The notes: a model not told the origin generated them from the sequence alone. A stretch of DNA of 41,216 nucleotides from an uncultured Paraprevotella sp. (GCA_944321975.1 CALUNJ010000013.1:1-41216), one strand, 5' to 3'. Positions 9,617 to 17,921 are shown, numbered from the stretch's first letter. Made by a program: numbers and translations.

Positions 9617-10399
9617 TTAATGTGTTTCTCCCATCGGCGTGATGTCCTTCAGGTCGCCGAGCGGATAGAAATTGAACATGTTTTCTTCCATCCATTGATT
9701 GGCCTTTTCGGGGGAAAGTTTCCATCCGGCGTTACAGGTGGAAACGATCTCCACTAAACTGGCTCCTTTCCCCTGCAAGGAATTTTCGAAAGCCTTCCGG
9801 ATGGCTTTCTTCGCTTTACGAATGGCTGCCACAGAATGTACGGACTGGCGCGTCACGTAGCACGTGCCTTCCAACGTGGCGGCAATCTCCGTAAGTTTCA
9901 ATGGATAGCCATGCAGGTCAGCCACGCGGCCATAAGGACACGTGGCGGTTTTCATGCCCATCAACGTGGTCGGAGCCATTTGCCCGCCGGTCATGCCATA
10001 GATGGCATTGTTGATGAAGATGACGGCGATGTGTTCGCCGCGGTTCAGGGCATGAATGCTTTCGGCGGTGCCGATACAAGCCAAGTCGCCATCTCCCTGG
10101 TACGTGAAAACCAAGTGGTCGGGCCACAGCCGTTTGAGGGCAGTGGCCACGGCGGGTGCGCGCCCATGGGCAGCTTCCACCCAATCCACATCAATGTAAT
10201 TGTAAGCAAACACGGCACATCCCACCGGCGAAACGGCTACGGTTTTTTCTTCCATGCCCATTTCTTCGATGATTTCGGCCACAAGTTTGTGCACGACCCC
10301 ATGGCTACACCCCGGACAGTAATGCATCGGAGTGTCGTTGAGCAATGCCGGCTTTTTATAGACCAGATTTTCCGGTCGCATGATTTCTTCTTCAGTCAT
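9617..10399 (-). CDS. korB: 2-oxoacid:ferredoxin oxidoreductase, beta (ThDP) subunit
   Basis: A 260-aa beta subunit holding thiamine diphosphate. Visible features are MHYCPGCSHGVVHKL (an early CxGC motif), GDGDLACIGTAE followed about 25 residues later by INNAIYGMTGGQ (the GDG...NN ThDP/Mg signature), and CPYGRVADLHGYP. It pairs with KorA to form the catalytic core. The start is 12 nt downstream of the 79-aa membrane-protein gene; an in-frame ATG at 10381 is an alternative. Confidence 0.9.
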   Translation of the reverse strand: MTEEEIMRPENLVYKKPALLNDTPMHYCPGCSHGVVHKLVAEIIEEMGMEEKTVAVSPVGCAVFAYNYIDVDWVEAAHGRAPAVATALKRLWPDHLVFTYQGDGDLACIGTAESIHALNRGEHIAVIFINNAIYGMTGGQMAPTTLMGMKTATCPYGRVADLHGYPLKLTEIAATLEGTCYVTRQSVHSVAAIRKAKKAIRKAFENSLQGKGASLVEIVSTCNAGWKLSPEKANQWMEENMFNFYPLGDLKDITPMGETH

Positions 10400-10411
10400 A
10401 GCATGTAATGT

Positions 10412-10651
10412 TTAAAACAGGAAACGCAACAAGAATTCGACCACTTTGAGACACATGCCGGCACCGATGACCGCCATCCCGACCAGATGGCGGTCGGGCA
10501 TGGCGAAATAGAGCACCACGCCTATCACGGCCAAAATGAGGAACAAGGCATTTAGCACTTTCCGCACCGTCTCTATCGAAAGACCTGGATGCCGGCTCCG
10601 TTCTTTCCGTGCCGTTTCTTCAATGAGTTTTTCGATTTCTTCACGATTCAT
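10412..10651 (-). CDS. small two-helix membrane protein in the kor operon
   Basis: A 79-aa protein. A charged amphipathic N-terminus (NREEIEKLIEETARKERSR) is followed by two hydrophobic segments, around residues 34-50 and 56-79, separated by PDRHLVG. Its ATG lies inside the last codons of korA, giving an 11-nt overlap, and korB follows after 12 nt, so it is firmly embedded in the operon. I do not recognise a named family. Its position suggests an accessory or membrane-tethering role for the oxidoreductase, but that is inference. Confidence 0.75.
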   Translation of the reverse strand: MNREEIEKLIEETARKERSRHPGLSIETVRKVLNALFLILAVIGVVLYFAMPDRHLVGMAVIGAGMCLKVVEFLLRFLF

Positions 10652-11744
10652 GGCAATGAGAATTGATGAGTTCTTCTTTCAGGGCGCGGATGACCTCGTC
10701 GGGAGCCGGCACCACGCCGCCCATTCTTCCGTAGTGCGCCACTGGAGTTTTCCCGCCAGTGGCCAGCCGGATGTCTTCCACCATTTGCCCGGCATTGATT
10801 TCAAAGCTCAGGATGCCTTTCACCCGGCGCGCCAGCCTGGCAACCTCCTGGGAAGGGAAAGGCCAAAGGGTGATGGGGCGGAGCAATCCGGCTCTGATGC
10901 CTTCTTCCCGGCACATCTCAATGACTTTCAATCCGATGCGTGCAGCCGACCCGAAAGCCACGATGAGATATTCGGCATCGTCACACTGCATCGTTTCGAA
11001 TCGCACTTCCTTTTCCCGGATAGCAGCATATTTGGCCTGCAGATGCAAGTTCTTTTGTTCCATCACCGCGCTGTCCAGTTCCAGCGAAGTCAGCACATTG
11101 GGCTTGCGGCCAGCCTTACGGCCGCTGGCGGCCCAAGGGCATTCTTCCAGGATCTGCGCTTCCGTGCGGCGCGGTTTGAAAGGAGGAAGGACAAGTTTTT
11201 CCATCATCTGCCCGATAATCCCGTCGCTCAGAATCATGACCGGATTTCGATATCTGAAAGCCAGATCGAAAGCCAGATCCACGAAATCGGCCATCTCCTG
11301 CACCGAATCCGGAGCCAGCACGATGACATTGTAATCTCCGTTGCCGCCGCCACGTGTGGCTTGGAAATAATCGGATTGACTGGGCTGAATGGTGCCCAAA
11401 CCCGGTCCGCCGCGCTGCACGTTGACAATCAGCCCCGGAATTTCCGCACCGGCCATATAGGCTATGCCTTCCTGCATGAGGGCCACACCGGGGCTTGACG
11501 AAGATGTCATGCAACGTTTTCCCGAAGCGCCACCGCCATAAACCATATTGATGGAAGCCACTTCGCTTTCGGCTTGCAGGACTACCATGCCGGTCGTTTC
11601 CCAAGGCTTTTCCAAGGCCAGCGTCTCCAACACCTCGGATTGCGGGGTGATTGGGTAGCCGAAGTAGCCGTCACACCCGCAACGTATGGCGGCGTGTGCG
11701 ATGGCTTCATTCCCTTTCATTAAGACAACTTCTTTTTCTGCCAT
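10641..11744 (-). CDS. korA: 2-oxoacid:ferredoxin oxidoreductase, alpha subunit (VorB/KorA type)
   Basis: A 367-aa alpha subunit. It begins MKGNEAIAHAAIRCGCDGYFGYPITPQSEV, in which GYPITPxSE is the family signature. It continues with LQAESEVASINMVYGGGASG, then TSSSSPGVALMQEG and NVQRGGPGLGTIQPSQ, and ends with the transketolase-like C-terminal domain (LLRPITLWPFP). The motifs fit the VorB/KorA group, which uses 2-oxoglutarate or branched-chain 2-oxoacids; the substrate cannot be decided by eye. It starts 9 nt after korD. Confidence 0.9.
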   Translation of the reverse strand: MAEKEVVLMKGNEAIAHAAIRCGCDGYFGYPITPQSEVLETLALEKPWETTGMVVLQAESEVASINMVYGGGASGKRCMTSSSSPGVALMQEGIAYMAGAEIPGLIVNVQRGGPGLGTIQPSQSDYFQATRGGGNGDYNVIVLAPDSVQEMADFVDLAFDLAFRYRNPVMILSDGIIGQMMEKLVLPPFKPRRTEAQILEECPWAASGRKAGRKPNVLTSLELDSAVMEQKNLHLQAKYAAIREKEVRFETMQCDDAEYLIVAFGSAARIGLKVIEMCREEGIRAGLLRPITLWPFPSQEVARLARRVKGILSFEINAGQMVEDIRLATGGKTPVAHYGRMGGVVPAPDEVIRALKEELINSHCHES

Positions 11745-11753
11745 AGTCTTTTT

Positions 11754-11984
11754 CTATTCTTCTTTCTTTCTATATACGCTGATGCAGCCGTCCGGACACA
11801 CAATGGCACACGAGGCGCAGCCGTTGCATGCGTCTTTCCGGATTTGTACGGCATAGTGATAGCCTTTCCTGTTCACTTGTTTTTCCGCGAGTGCAAGCAA
11901 GTGGAGCGGGCACGCCACCACACACAAGTTGCAGCCTTTGCAACGTTCGCGGTCTACTACGATGATACCTTTAAATTTCCCCAT
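11754..11984 (-). CDS. korD: 2[4Fe-4S] ferredoxin-like subunit of the oxidoreductase
   Basis: A 76-aa protein with two classical [4Fe-4S] motifs, CKGCNLCVVACP near residues 16-27 and CNGCASCAIVCP near residues 53-64. It is the delta subunit that carries electrons from the ThDP centre to ferredoxin. It is separated by 24 nt from the upstream TPR gene and by 9 nt from korA. Confidence 0.93.
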   Translation of the reverse strand: MGKFKGIIVVDRERCKGCNLCVVACPLHLLALAEKQVNRKGYHYAVQIRKDACNGCASCAIVCPDGCISVYRKKEE

Positions 11985-12008
11985 GTCTCTTCTTACGCTA
12001 AATCCTTT

Positions 12009-12284
12009 TTACGGATTATAATAATCTTTATGATAGAACTCGATGATGTCTGTCAGCATCCGGTGGGCTTCTGCGGCCGGACTGTCCGGGTTGATGGCCA
12101 TGGCTTCCAGATAACAGCCCATGGCGCGGGCAAAGTCGCCACACTTGCGGTAAACATTTCCCAAGACATAATAGGCATGGTCATCGGGCGATGGCAAAGT
12201 GGCAATCAGTTCGTTCAACCGCTCAATGGCGCGTTCTGTTTGCCCTTCAGCTATCATTTTGCTGATTTCATTTTGTCTTTCCAT
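12009..12284 (-). CDS. small TPR protein at the head of the kor operon
   Basis: A 91-aa protein with tetratricopeptide-like helices (ERAIERLNELIATLPS, AYYVLGNVYRKCGDFARAMGCYLEAMAINPDSP). The pattern A-x3-G-N...CG-D-x-A-x-A...Y-A-x2-x-NP is a typical TPR. I chose the ATG at 12284 over the upstream GTG at 12308 because the -7 box covers 12308-12315, so transcription would start downstream of that GTG. It is the first gene of the kor transcription unit. A role as assembly factor for the oxidoreductase is plausible but unproven. Confidence 0.8.
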   Translation of the reverse strand: MERQNEISKMIAEGQTERAIERLNELIATLPSPDDHAYYVLGNVYRKCGDFARAMGCYLEAMAINPDSPAAEAHRMLTDIIEFYHKDYYNP

Positions 12285-12307
12285 CTTATGCGATGTTTTT
12301 TTCTGCA

Positions 12308-12315
12308 CAAAGATA
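12308..12315 (-). promoter_or_regulatory. -7 promoter box of the TPR-kor operon
   Basis: TATCTTTG on the minus strand lies 23 nt before the ATG at 12284. It is the only convincing promoter for the six-gene unit down to 9061. Confidence 0.6.
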
Positions 12316-12725
12316 ATCTTTATTTGCTAAAACTGCGAAAAAGTTGCAAATAAAAATGTTCCTAAACAGTTAAAATTCACTTTTTGCACGGTTTCATTTC
12401 CGTAAATTTCTGTTTCTTAGAATCATATATTTTTGCCTCAAAAAGTTACACCTGAAACGAAACAATATATTCAACCTTGTCTTTTCCTGCGCATTTTCCA
12501 GGCTTCTGTGCCATTTTCCCATCTTTTGCACAGAACTGGGTTTAAGTGTGTCATTTGATCATAATGTCATTCGGAAGTCTGCATTCTTGTACTTTTTGTC
12601 AGTTTCCACTTTGAGCCTTTTCTTCCGCGCTTGCTAAAACAGGGTGAAGTGAACGGAAAACTGCTCGAAACGCACGCGGAAGAAATGCACACTCAACCAG
12701 AAAAGGGCAAAGTGTCATTTTCAAA
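12316..12725. other. gene-free gap upstream of the kor operon
   Basis: About 410 nt with no convincing open frame. It is T-rich toward 12360-12600. A TATTTTTG at about 12428-12435 on the plus strand resembles a -7 box but has no clear -33 partner and no gene follows. I see no strong hairpin before the terminator at 12726. Confidence 0.4.
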
Positions 12726-12751
12726 AAAGACAGCCTCTTGGGGCTGTCTTT
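12726..12751 (-). terminator. terminator of the BASS transporter gene
   Basis: The 10-bp stem AAAGACAGCC / GGCTGTCTTT has a 6-nt loop. Read on the minus strand it runs into TTTTTT, about 45 nt after the stop of the gene ending at 12797. Confidence 0.8.
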
Positions 12752-12796
12752 CCCCACGCCGCCTCCCGGCTCCGGCCTTTCCCGGTCTTCTGTTTG

Positions 12797-13753
12797 TCAG
12801 GCAACCGGTTTTTCCTTTCTCTTTTCGTACAATTGATAAGAATTGTAGATGTTGTGCCAAATGCTATAAAACCCGCCTGCGATGGAAGTGACAGGAGTCA
12901 TGAACGTATATCCCATCCAAATGGCAAACACCGTGTTTTTTTGTCCCAGCGCTTGTCCTGCGCTGGTGGCGTCATGATAATGTGCGCCAATGCGCTTCCC
13001 CGCCCAAAATTGAAAGACACAGCAAACCAGCGAGACGGCAGCAATGCCTAATTGGTAGGACACGGCAACCGTGCTATGCATGATGCTCTTCACCGTCACT
13101 CCGATGGCCAGAGCCAGCGCAATGGCCCAGAGGTAGAAAGCAAGGTCTTTGCAGCCGACGACGACACGGTGAAACCGCGGGAACACGTAGCGCACAAGCA
13201 TGGCCAGCAGAAAAGGGCAGAAGAGCAATGGAAAAACATTGCCCAAGATCAGGGCGAAATAGGTCCAGAAAGAAAAATCGTCATGCGGATAGATGAGCGG
13301 CACAAAAACCGGAACCACCAAGGCGGTCGCCAGATTGGCCATAATGGTATAAGCGGTCAGGCTGGCCGCGCTGCCGCCCAGTTTCCCGGTCACCACGGCC
13401 GCCGCCGTGGCCGTGGGACAAATCAGGCACAACATGGCTCCTTCCACCAGCACTTGTCCCGGGAGATGGGGAAAAAGCATGAGCAACAAGGAGAGAAGCG
13501 CAAAACTGCCCGACTGGATCAGCAGCAGCCAGCCGTGCCAGCGGCAGGGGCGCAACTCCTTCGGATCCACCTTGCAAAAGGTGATGAACAGCATGGCAAA
13601 AATCAAGGCGGGCTGCAGGATGGCCACCAGACGTGCCACATAGGGCTTGGTGGGGGCAAGGGCCGGGATGCCCGTATAGACGAAATAGGCCGCCGCCCCG
13701 GCGCACATGGCGATGGGAAGCGTCCAGTCTTTGAGAAATCGGATGATTTTCAT
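12797..13753 (-). CDS. bile acid:sodium symporter (BASS/SBF) family transporter
   Basis: A 318-aa integral membrane protein with about nine to ten hydrophobic segments. It resembles the SBF/BASS fold: LQPALIFAMLFITFCKV near residue 50, LICPTATAAAVVTGKLGGSAA near residue 115, and a late segment with ALGQKNTVFAIWMGYTF, the position of the conserved second crossover motif. The family moves organic anions with sodium. The substrate here (bile acid, keto acid or other) is unknown. It is monocistronic, with a -7 box at 13777-13784 and a terminator at 12726-12751. Confidence 0.8.
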   Translation of the reverse strand: MKIIRFLKDWTLPIAMCAGAAAYFVYTGIPALAPTKPYVARLVAILQPALIFAMLFITFCKVDPKELRPCRWHGWLLLIQSGSFALLSLLLMLFPHLPGQVLVEGAMLCLICPTATAAAVVTGKLGGSAASLTAYTIMANLATALVVPVFVPLIYPHDDFSFWTYFALILGNVFPLLFCPFLLAMLVRYVFPRFHRVVVGCKDLAFYLWAIALALAIGVTVKSIMHSTVAVSYQLGIAAVSLVCCVFQFWAGKRIGAHYHDATSAGQALGQKNTVFAIWMGYTFMTPVTSIAGGFYSIWHNIYNSYQLYEKRKEKPVA

Positions 13754-13776
13754 TTTTGGAGTTGCAAAAGTTTTCG

Positions 13777-13784
13777 CAAAGGTA
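13777..13784 (-). promoter_or_regulatory. -7 promoter box of the BASS transporter gene
   Basis: TACCTTTG on the minus strand lies 23 nt before the ATG at 13753. Confidence 0.6.
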
Positions 13785-13824
13785 TGGATTAAATCCGTCG
13801 GATGTCCGATTATGGCAGGAAAAA

Positions 13825-13856
13825 TTTGTCAGAGTGCCGGATTTTCCCTAATTTTG
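13825..13856 (+). promoter_or_regulatory. promoter of the 185-aa unknown gene
   Basis: TTTG at 13825-13828, a 20-nt spacer and TAATTTTG at 13849-13856 form a full promoter. A 10-nt sequence, TGTCAGAGTG, overlaps the -33 box at 13827-13836 and recurs 50 nt downstream in the leader hairpin loop. Confidence 0.65.
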
Positions 13857-13868
13857 CAGCGGGTTAAA

Positions 13869-13896
13869 GGCAATTATGTCAGAGTGTATAATTGCC
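13869..13896 (+). promoter_or_regulatory. leader inverted repeat upstream of the 185-aa gene
   Basis: GGCAATTAT (13869-13877) and its exact complement ATAATTGCC (13888-13896) flank a 10-nt loop. The stretch 13877-13886 repeats TGTCAGAGTG from the -33 region. The repeat lies in the predicted 5' leader, so it may act as an operator or an RNA hairpin. Confidence 0.45.
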
Positions 13897-13931
13897 GATG
13901 CTTTATGGTTTATTTTTTTATATAAGAACTG

Positions 13932-14489
13932 ATGAATTTATATATTCGCTATTTTGACGAAGAATGCGTGGTGAGCTCGCCCGACGAGGCGTTCGACTTT
14001 TTGTCTTCCCTGCCTGGAATTACATTGGACGAGGCGTTGAAGAAAGATTTGTGCCAATACATGGAAAGTTCCATGCCCTATCCTAAACGCTACAAAGTGC
14101 GGCCGCGTGTCTATTTCATCGTGATCAAGACGACAGCTTCCACTTTGGCTGAGTTTAAAGTAAACGGCGGACGCACCCAGTCGCTGGCCGAAAGTTCGGA
14201 AAAAGCTCCCGCAGCTTCTGCTTTTTCCAAGGACAGGATAGGGTGGTATGAAGGGGACATCTTGTTCAAGCGGGTGGTTCCCATACCGGGCACGGGCAAG
14301 TTCCAATATAAAGACACCCGTTTCAAGGCCCGCTGCAAGGCCCATAGCGTGCAAGAGTGTTACAACCGCATCGTGGAACACTTGCGTTCGCGACAGGACG
14401 TGGATCCGCGCAGCCAGTTCCCTTCCATCAAAGGAAAGAATTTCACCTGCTCGTATTTGGGCATGAACCCCGACGAGGAGTGGAAGTGA
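13932..14489 (+). CDS. conserved-looking cytoplasmic protein of unknown function
   Basis: A 185-aa soluble protein without signal peptide or membrane segment. I do not recognise a family. It opens with MNLYIRYFDEECVVSSPDEAFDFL, and the middle is Ala/Ser-rich (residues 85-100). After that comes GWYEGDILFKRVVPIPGTGKFQYKDTRF, and the C-terminal part is basic with VQECYNRIVEHLRSRQDVDPRSQFP. It is a convincing gene: it has a full promoter, a structured leader and codon use like its neighbours. It forms a single unit between the BASS transporter and feoAB. Confidence 0.7.
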   Translation: MNLYIRYFDEECVVSSPDEAFDFLSSLPGITLDEALKKDLCQYMESSMPYPKRYKVRPRVYFIVIKTTASTLAEFKVNGGRTQSLAESSEKAPAASAFSKDRIGWYEGDILFKRVVPIPGTGKFQYKDTRFKARCKAHSVQECYNRIVEHLRSRQDVDPRSQFPSIKGKNFTCSYLGMNPDEEWK

Positions 14490-14625
14490 CGGAATCGTCG
14501 AGAAAGAACGGGATCGTGTTACAGGGGATGTGCCGGCAAAGCGCATCCCCTGTCGTTTCCGGACGGCTCCACGGGGCGTAGGGATAGAAAAACGTGAAAT
14601 GTGCCGGGGGATGCCGGATTTTGCT

Positions 14626-14633
14626 TAATTTTG
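14626..14633 (+). promoter_or_regulatory. -7 promoter box of feoAB
   Basis: TAATTTTG lies 28 nt before the feoAB ATG. No clear -33 TTTG is present at the expected distance. I do not see a convincing Fur-box palindrome in the 170 nt upstream. Confidence 0.55.
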
Positions 14634-14661
14634 TGGAGGTATAAAGAAGGACTACGGAAAT

Positions 14662-17058
14662 ATGAAATTATCAGACCTGAAAACTGGGGAGTATGGCATT
14701 GTGGTGAAAGTGCACGGGCGGGGAAGTTTCCAGAGACGCATCATCGAAATGGGCTTCGTGTTCGGGAACAAGGTGAGGGTCGTGCTGAACGCCCCCCTGC
14801 AAGACCCCATCGAATATGAAATCATCGGATATAAGATTTCACTCAGGCGCGAGGAAGCCGACTGCATAGAAGTCGTGGGGGAAGAGGAAGCCAAGCGGAT
14901 GAGGGCTGCACAGAAGACGGACTTGTCGATTGACGTTTCGGAATGTGACGACGCCCAATTTGTCGAGAAGGAAATGGAGCGGGTGGCCGCGGAACGGAAA
15001 CACGTGATACGTGTGGCGTTGGTCGGCAACCCGAATTGCGGAAAGACTTCACTCTTCAATGTCGCTTCCGGGGCACACGAACATGTCGGCAATTATAGCG
15101 GAGTGACAGTGGATGCCAAGGAAGGGACTTTTGAATATGGCGGCTACCAATTCACTTTGGTAGACTTGCCGGGCACTTATTCGCTTTCGGCTTACAGCCC
15201 GGAGGAACTGTATGTGAGGAAAAGCCTGATGGAAGACATTCCGGACGTGGTGGTCAACGTGGTGGACAGCACGAACCTGGAGCGCAATCTCTACCTCACG
15301 ACCCAACTCATTGACATGGACTTGCGCGTGGTCATGTCGCTCAACATGTTTGACGAATTCCGGAAACGGGGCGACACCCTGGACCTGCAACGGCTGGGCG
15401 AGTTGCTGGGCATGCCGGTCGTACCGACCGTCAGCCGGACGGGCGAGGGGGTGGAACGCCTGTTTGACACCATCATCCACGTCTACGAACGGAAAAAGCC
15501 GCAACTGTGCCGCCACCTCCACATCAATCATGGCGAGGAACTGGAACGGAGCATCGGCCGCATCCAGCGGATCGTCCGCCGGAGCGACGACATCAGGCAT
15601 AAGTTTTCCACCCGCTTCCTGTCCATAAAATATCTGGAACACGACAAGGACGTGGAACACATGTTGGAAAACCTCCCATTCCGGGACGAGCTGATCGCCT
15701 CGCGCTTCAAAGAGGGAAAACGCATTGAAGAATTGTGGCACACCTCGGTGGAGTCGGCATTGGTGGACGCCAAATATGCGTTCGTGCAAGGCGCATTGAA
15801 AGAAACCCACCAGCCTTCGCCGCGCTCTGCGGCTTCGAAACGGACGCTGACGGACAAGATTGACGCCATCGCAACCCACAAGTGGCTGGCTTTCCCGCTC
15901 TTCTTCTTCTTGCTCTATCTGATTTTCCAAGGCACGTTCATTTTGGGCGGATACCCCATGGAATGGATCGAATGGATCGTGGAAAAGTTCGGCGGCTGGG
16001 TGGCTATCGGCATGCCGGAGGGCATGCTGAAGGATTTGGTCGTGGACGGAGTCATCGGGGGAGTGGGCAGCGTGTTGGTGTTTCTGCCCAACATCGTGAT
16101 CCTCTATCTTTTCATTTCCTTGCTTGAAGATTCCGGCTACATGGCCCGGGCCGCTTTCATCATGGACAAAATCATGCACAAGATCGGCCTTCACGGGAAA
16201 TCATTCATCCCGATGATCATGGGATTCGGGTGCAATGTGCCCGCCGTGATGGCCACCCGCACCATTGAAAGCCGAAGGAGCCGCCTGATCACGATGCTGG
16301 TCATCCCTTTCATGTCCTGCACCGGAAGGCTCCCGTTGTACCTCCTGCTGGCCGGCATTTTCTTTCCCGGCCATGCCAGCGTGGTCTTGTTGGGGCTCTA
16401 CGTGCTCGGCATTTTGGCGGCGGTGGGGTCTGCCCATGTGGTAGGCTGTTTCGTGAAAGACGAAGAACTCCCGTTTGTCATGGAACTGCCGCCCTACCGG
16501 ATTCCCACGGCCAAGTCCGTGCTCCGCCACACGTGGGAGAAAGGCAAGCAATACCTCCACAAGATGGGGGGCATCATCCTGGTCTGTTCCGTGCTCATCT
16601 GGTTCCTGGGCTATTTCCCCGATCACGACCGCTACGCCACGGAGGCCGAGCAACAGGAAAATTCCTACATCGGGCATATCGGGAAAGCCATAGAACCGGT
16701 TTTCAGCCCGCTGGGCTTCGATTGGAAAATGAGCACCGGCGTGCTCTCCGGCATCGGTGCGAAAGAATTGGTGGTGAGCACTTTGGGAGTAATGTACGGA
16801 GGGGAAGCCGAAGCGGGAAACCACGGAGAAGTTGGCGAGACCCGCCTGCAAAGGGCGTTGCACCAATCCATGTCGCCGGCTTCAGCCGTAGCCTACATGG
16901 TCTTTGTCTTGCTCTATTTCCCATGCATAGCCACGTTCGTGGCCATCAAGCAAGAAAGCGGAGGATGGAAATGGGCGTTGTTTTCAGCCGTTTATACCAT
17001 CTGCATAGGTTGGTTGCTGGCCTTCTTGGCCTATCGTTTGGCCCTGTTGTGGATGTGA
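14662..17058 (+). CDS. feoB: ferrous iron transporter, FeoA-FeoB fusion
   Basis: A 798-aa fusion for GTP-dependent Fe(II) uptake across the inner membrane. Residues 1-75 are a FeoA SH3-like domain (LKTGEYGIVVKVHGRG, RIIEMGF). After a charged linker, the FeoB G domain follows: G1 VGNPNCGKTS at 121-130, G2 around YSGVT, G3 DLPGTYS, and the G4 region NMFDEF, where the usual NxxD is read as N-M-F-D. Next are a helical GDI-like spacer and the membrane part with both Gate motifs (MGFGCNVPAVMATRTI and the later GIGAKELVVSTLGVMYG), with CTGRLPLYLLLAG between them. The fusion is common in Bacteroidota. No FeoC follows. Confidence 0.96.
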   Translation: MKLSDLKTGEYGIVVKVHGRGSFQRRIIEMGFVFGNKVRVVLNAPLQDPIEYEIIGYKISLRREEADCIEVVGEEEAKRMRAAQKTDLSIDVSECDDAQFVEKEMERVAAERKHVIRVALVGNPNCGKTSLFNVASGAHEHVGNYSGVTVDAKEGTFEYGGYQFTLVDLPGTYSLSAYSPEELYVRKSLMEDIPDVVVNVVDSTNLERNLYLTTQLIDMDLRVVMSLNMFDEFRKRGDTLDLQRLGELLGMPVVPTVSRTGEGVERLFDTIIHVYERKKPQLCRHLHINHGEELERSIGRIQRIVRRSDDIRHKFSTRFLSIKYLEHDKDVEHMLENLPFRDELIASRFKEGKRIEELWHTSVESALVDAKYAFVQGALKETHQPSPRSAASKRTLTDKIDAIATHKWLAFPLFFFLLYLIFQGTFILGGYPMEWIEWIVEKFGGWVAIGMPEGMLKDLVVDGVIGGVGSVLVFLPNIVILYLFISLLEDSGYMARAAFIMDKIMHKIGLHGKSFIPMIMGFGCNVPAVMATRTIESRRSRLITMLVIPFMSCTGRLPLYLLLAGIFFPGHASVVLLGLYVLGILAAVGSAHVVGCFVKDEELPFVMELPPYRIPTAKSVLRHTWEKGKQYLHKMGGIILVCSVLIWFLGYFPDHDRYATEAEQQENSYIGHIGKAIEPVFSPLGFDWKMSTGVLSGIGAKELVVSTLGVMYGGEAEAGNHGEVGETRLQRALHQSMSPASAVAYMVFVLLYFPCIATFVAIKQESGGWKWALFSAVYTICIGWLLAFLAYRLALLWM

Positions 17059-17083
17059 CGCCTCCCGCCGCAGTTTCCCCGTT

Positions 17084-17123
17084 CCGCCGTGAGCCTTCTG
17101 TCCCTTGGAAAAGGCCACGGCGG
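17084..17123 (+). terminator. GC-rich hairpin after feoAB
   Basis: CCGCCGTG pairs with CACGGCGG, extended by GCCTT/AAGGC past a one-nt bulge (17084-17097 with 17111-17123). It lies 26 nt after the feoAB stop. There is no T-tract, so efficient intrinsic termination is uncertain; it may stabilise the 3' end. Confidence 0.4.
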
Positions 17124-17232
17124 GAGAGGGGATAGGCGCACCCCGGGAGCAATAGCAAGTCCCTCTTGTCTTCCCCGTAATCCCAAGCCGCAGTCTCATA
17201 TCGTCCTATTCCTGAGACGTCTTCTATCCCCA

Positions 17233-17351
17233 TTAATAACCAATAAGATAGGCGCGCCTTGGATCACCTTGGTTTTCCTCAAGCGATTTACTTTTTTTTC
17301 TCAAGCGATTCAGATTCTTTTCTCTTGAGAAAAATTTGCCTTCCTCTTGAG
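17233..17351. repeat. 22-bp-period box array, element B
   Basis: Four boxes at exact 22-bp spacing: CTCAAGCG at 17278-17285 and 17300-17307, then CTCTTGAG (the reverse complement of CTCAAGAG) at 17322-17329 and 17344-17351. TTAATAACCAAT at 17233-17244 lies 33 nt before the first box. Read in reverse, the fourth unit matches the first unit of element C at 18 of 22 positions. It lies in the convergent gap between feoAB and the HsdR_N gene. Confidence 0.8.
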
Positions 17352-17403
17352 GGCGATTTTGTCCTATCTTCCACGCTGGCAGGCAAAAAAGTCAAGCCGC
17401 CGG

Positions 17404-17853
17404 TCACAAATCGTCGTAATCGGGAATTTCGGATATGAACATGCATGAACGTGTGGCATAATCCATGCGGCAACAATAGTGCTGCATCCCATTGGACACG
17501 ATGAGATAGTCCACTTTAAGAATGATGTTGTAACGTGAAATCTGCGTGAAGACCTTTTCGGTAATGGCGACTTGCGGGGCCTTGTATTCTATGATGACCC
17601 GTGGACGGGCCTGGCGGTCGTAGACTACGGTATCGCATCTTTTGGACGTGCCGTTCAAGGAAAGCGAAATTTCATTGGCCACCAAACCGGGCGGATAGCC
17701 TTTCTGGCGTATGAGATAATGCACGAAGTGTTGCCTCACCCATTCTTCGGGAGTGAGCGACACATATTTTTTCCGCAACTCGTCGAAGACGAAAACCTTT
17801 CCGTCACGCCGGGTCACTTTTATGGGGTATTGTGGAAGGTTTAACGCGAACAT
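17404..17853 (-). CDS. HsdR N-terminal-like nuclease-fold protein
   Basis: A 149-aa stand-alone domain resembling the type I restriction enzyme R protein N-terminal domain (HSDR_N_2). It contains VRQHFVHYLIRQKGYPPGLVANE, then CDTVVYDRQARPRVIIEYKAP, where D...E-x-K matches the PD-(D/E)xK core (Asp in CDTVVYD; Glu and Lys in IIEYKAP), and later ISRYNIILKVDYLIVSNG. No helicase or methylase partner is nearby, so it is not a restriction system. The gene is divergent from AMP nucleosidase-holA, an arrangement I recall as common in Bacteroidota. Function unknown. Confidence 0.8.
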   Translation of the reverse strand: MFALNLPQYPIKVTRRDGKVFVFDELRKKYVSLTPEEWVRQHFVHYLIRQKGYPPGLVANEISLSLNGTSKRCDTVVYDRQARPRVIIEYKAPQVAITEKVFTQISRYNIILKVDYLIVSNGMQHYCCRMDYATRSCMFISEIPDYDDL

Positions 17854-17857
17854 TTGC

Positions 17858-17865
17858 TAACTTTG
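17858..17865 (+). promoter_or_regulatory. -7 promoter box of amn-holA
   Basis: TAACTTTG on the plus strand lies 45 nt before the ATG at 17911. It overlaps the leader of the divergent HsdR_N gene. Confidence 0.55.
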
Positions 17866-17891
17866 CACGAAACAGCCACTTTAACGACAGG

Positions 17892-17921
17892 CAAAAATAA
17901 GCAAAAAACAATGAAAACAAA
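17892..17921 (-). promoter_or_regulatory. promoter of the HsdR_N gene
   Basis: On the minus strand TTTG (17921-17918), an 18-nt spacer and TATTTTTG (17899-17892) precede the ATG at 17853. The two divergent promoters interleave, so they may interfere with each other. Confidence 0.5.

Noticed and set aside
12631..12891. 86-codon frame over the transporter terminator
   Set aside because: It reads through a strong intrinsic terminator and into the antisense of the transporter gene.
17404..17853. type I restriction system
   Set aside because: Only an HsdR N-terminal-like domain is present. No helicase, HsdM or HsdS is nearby.
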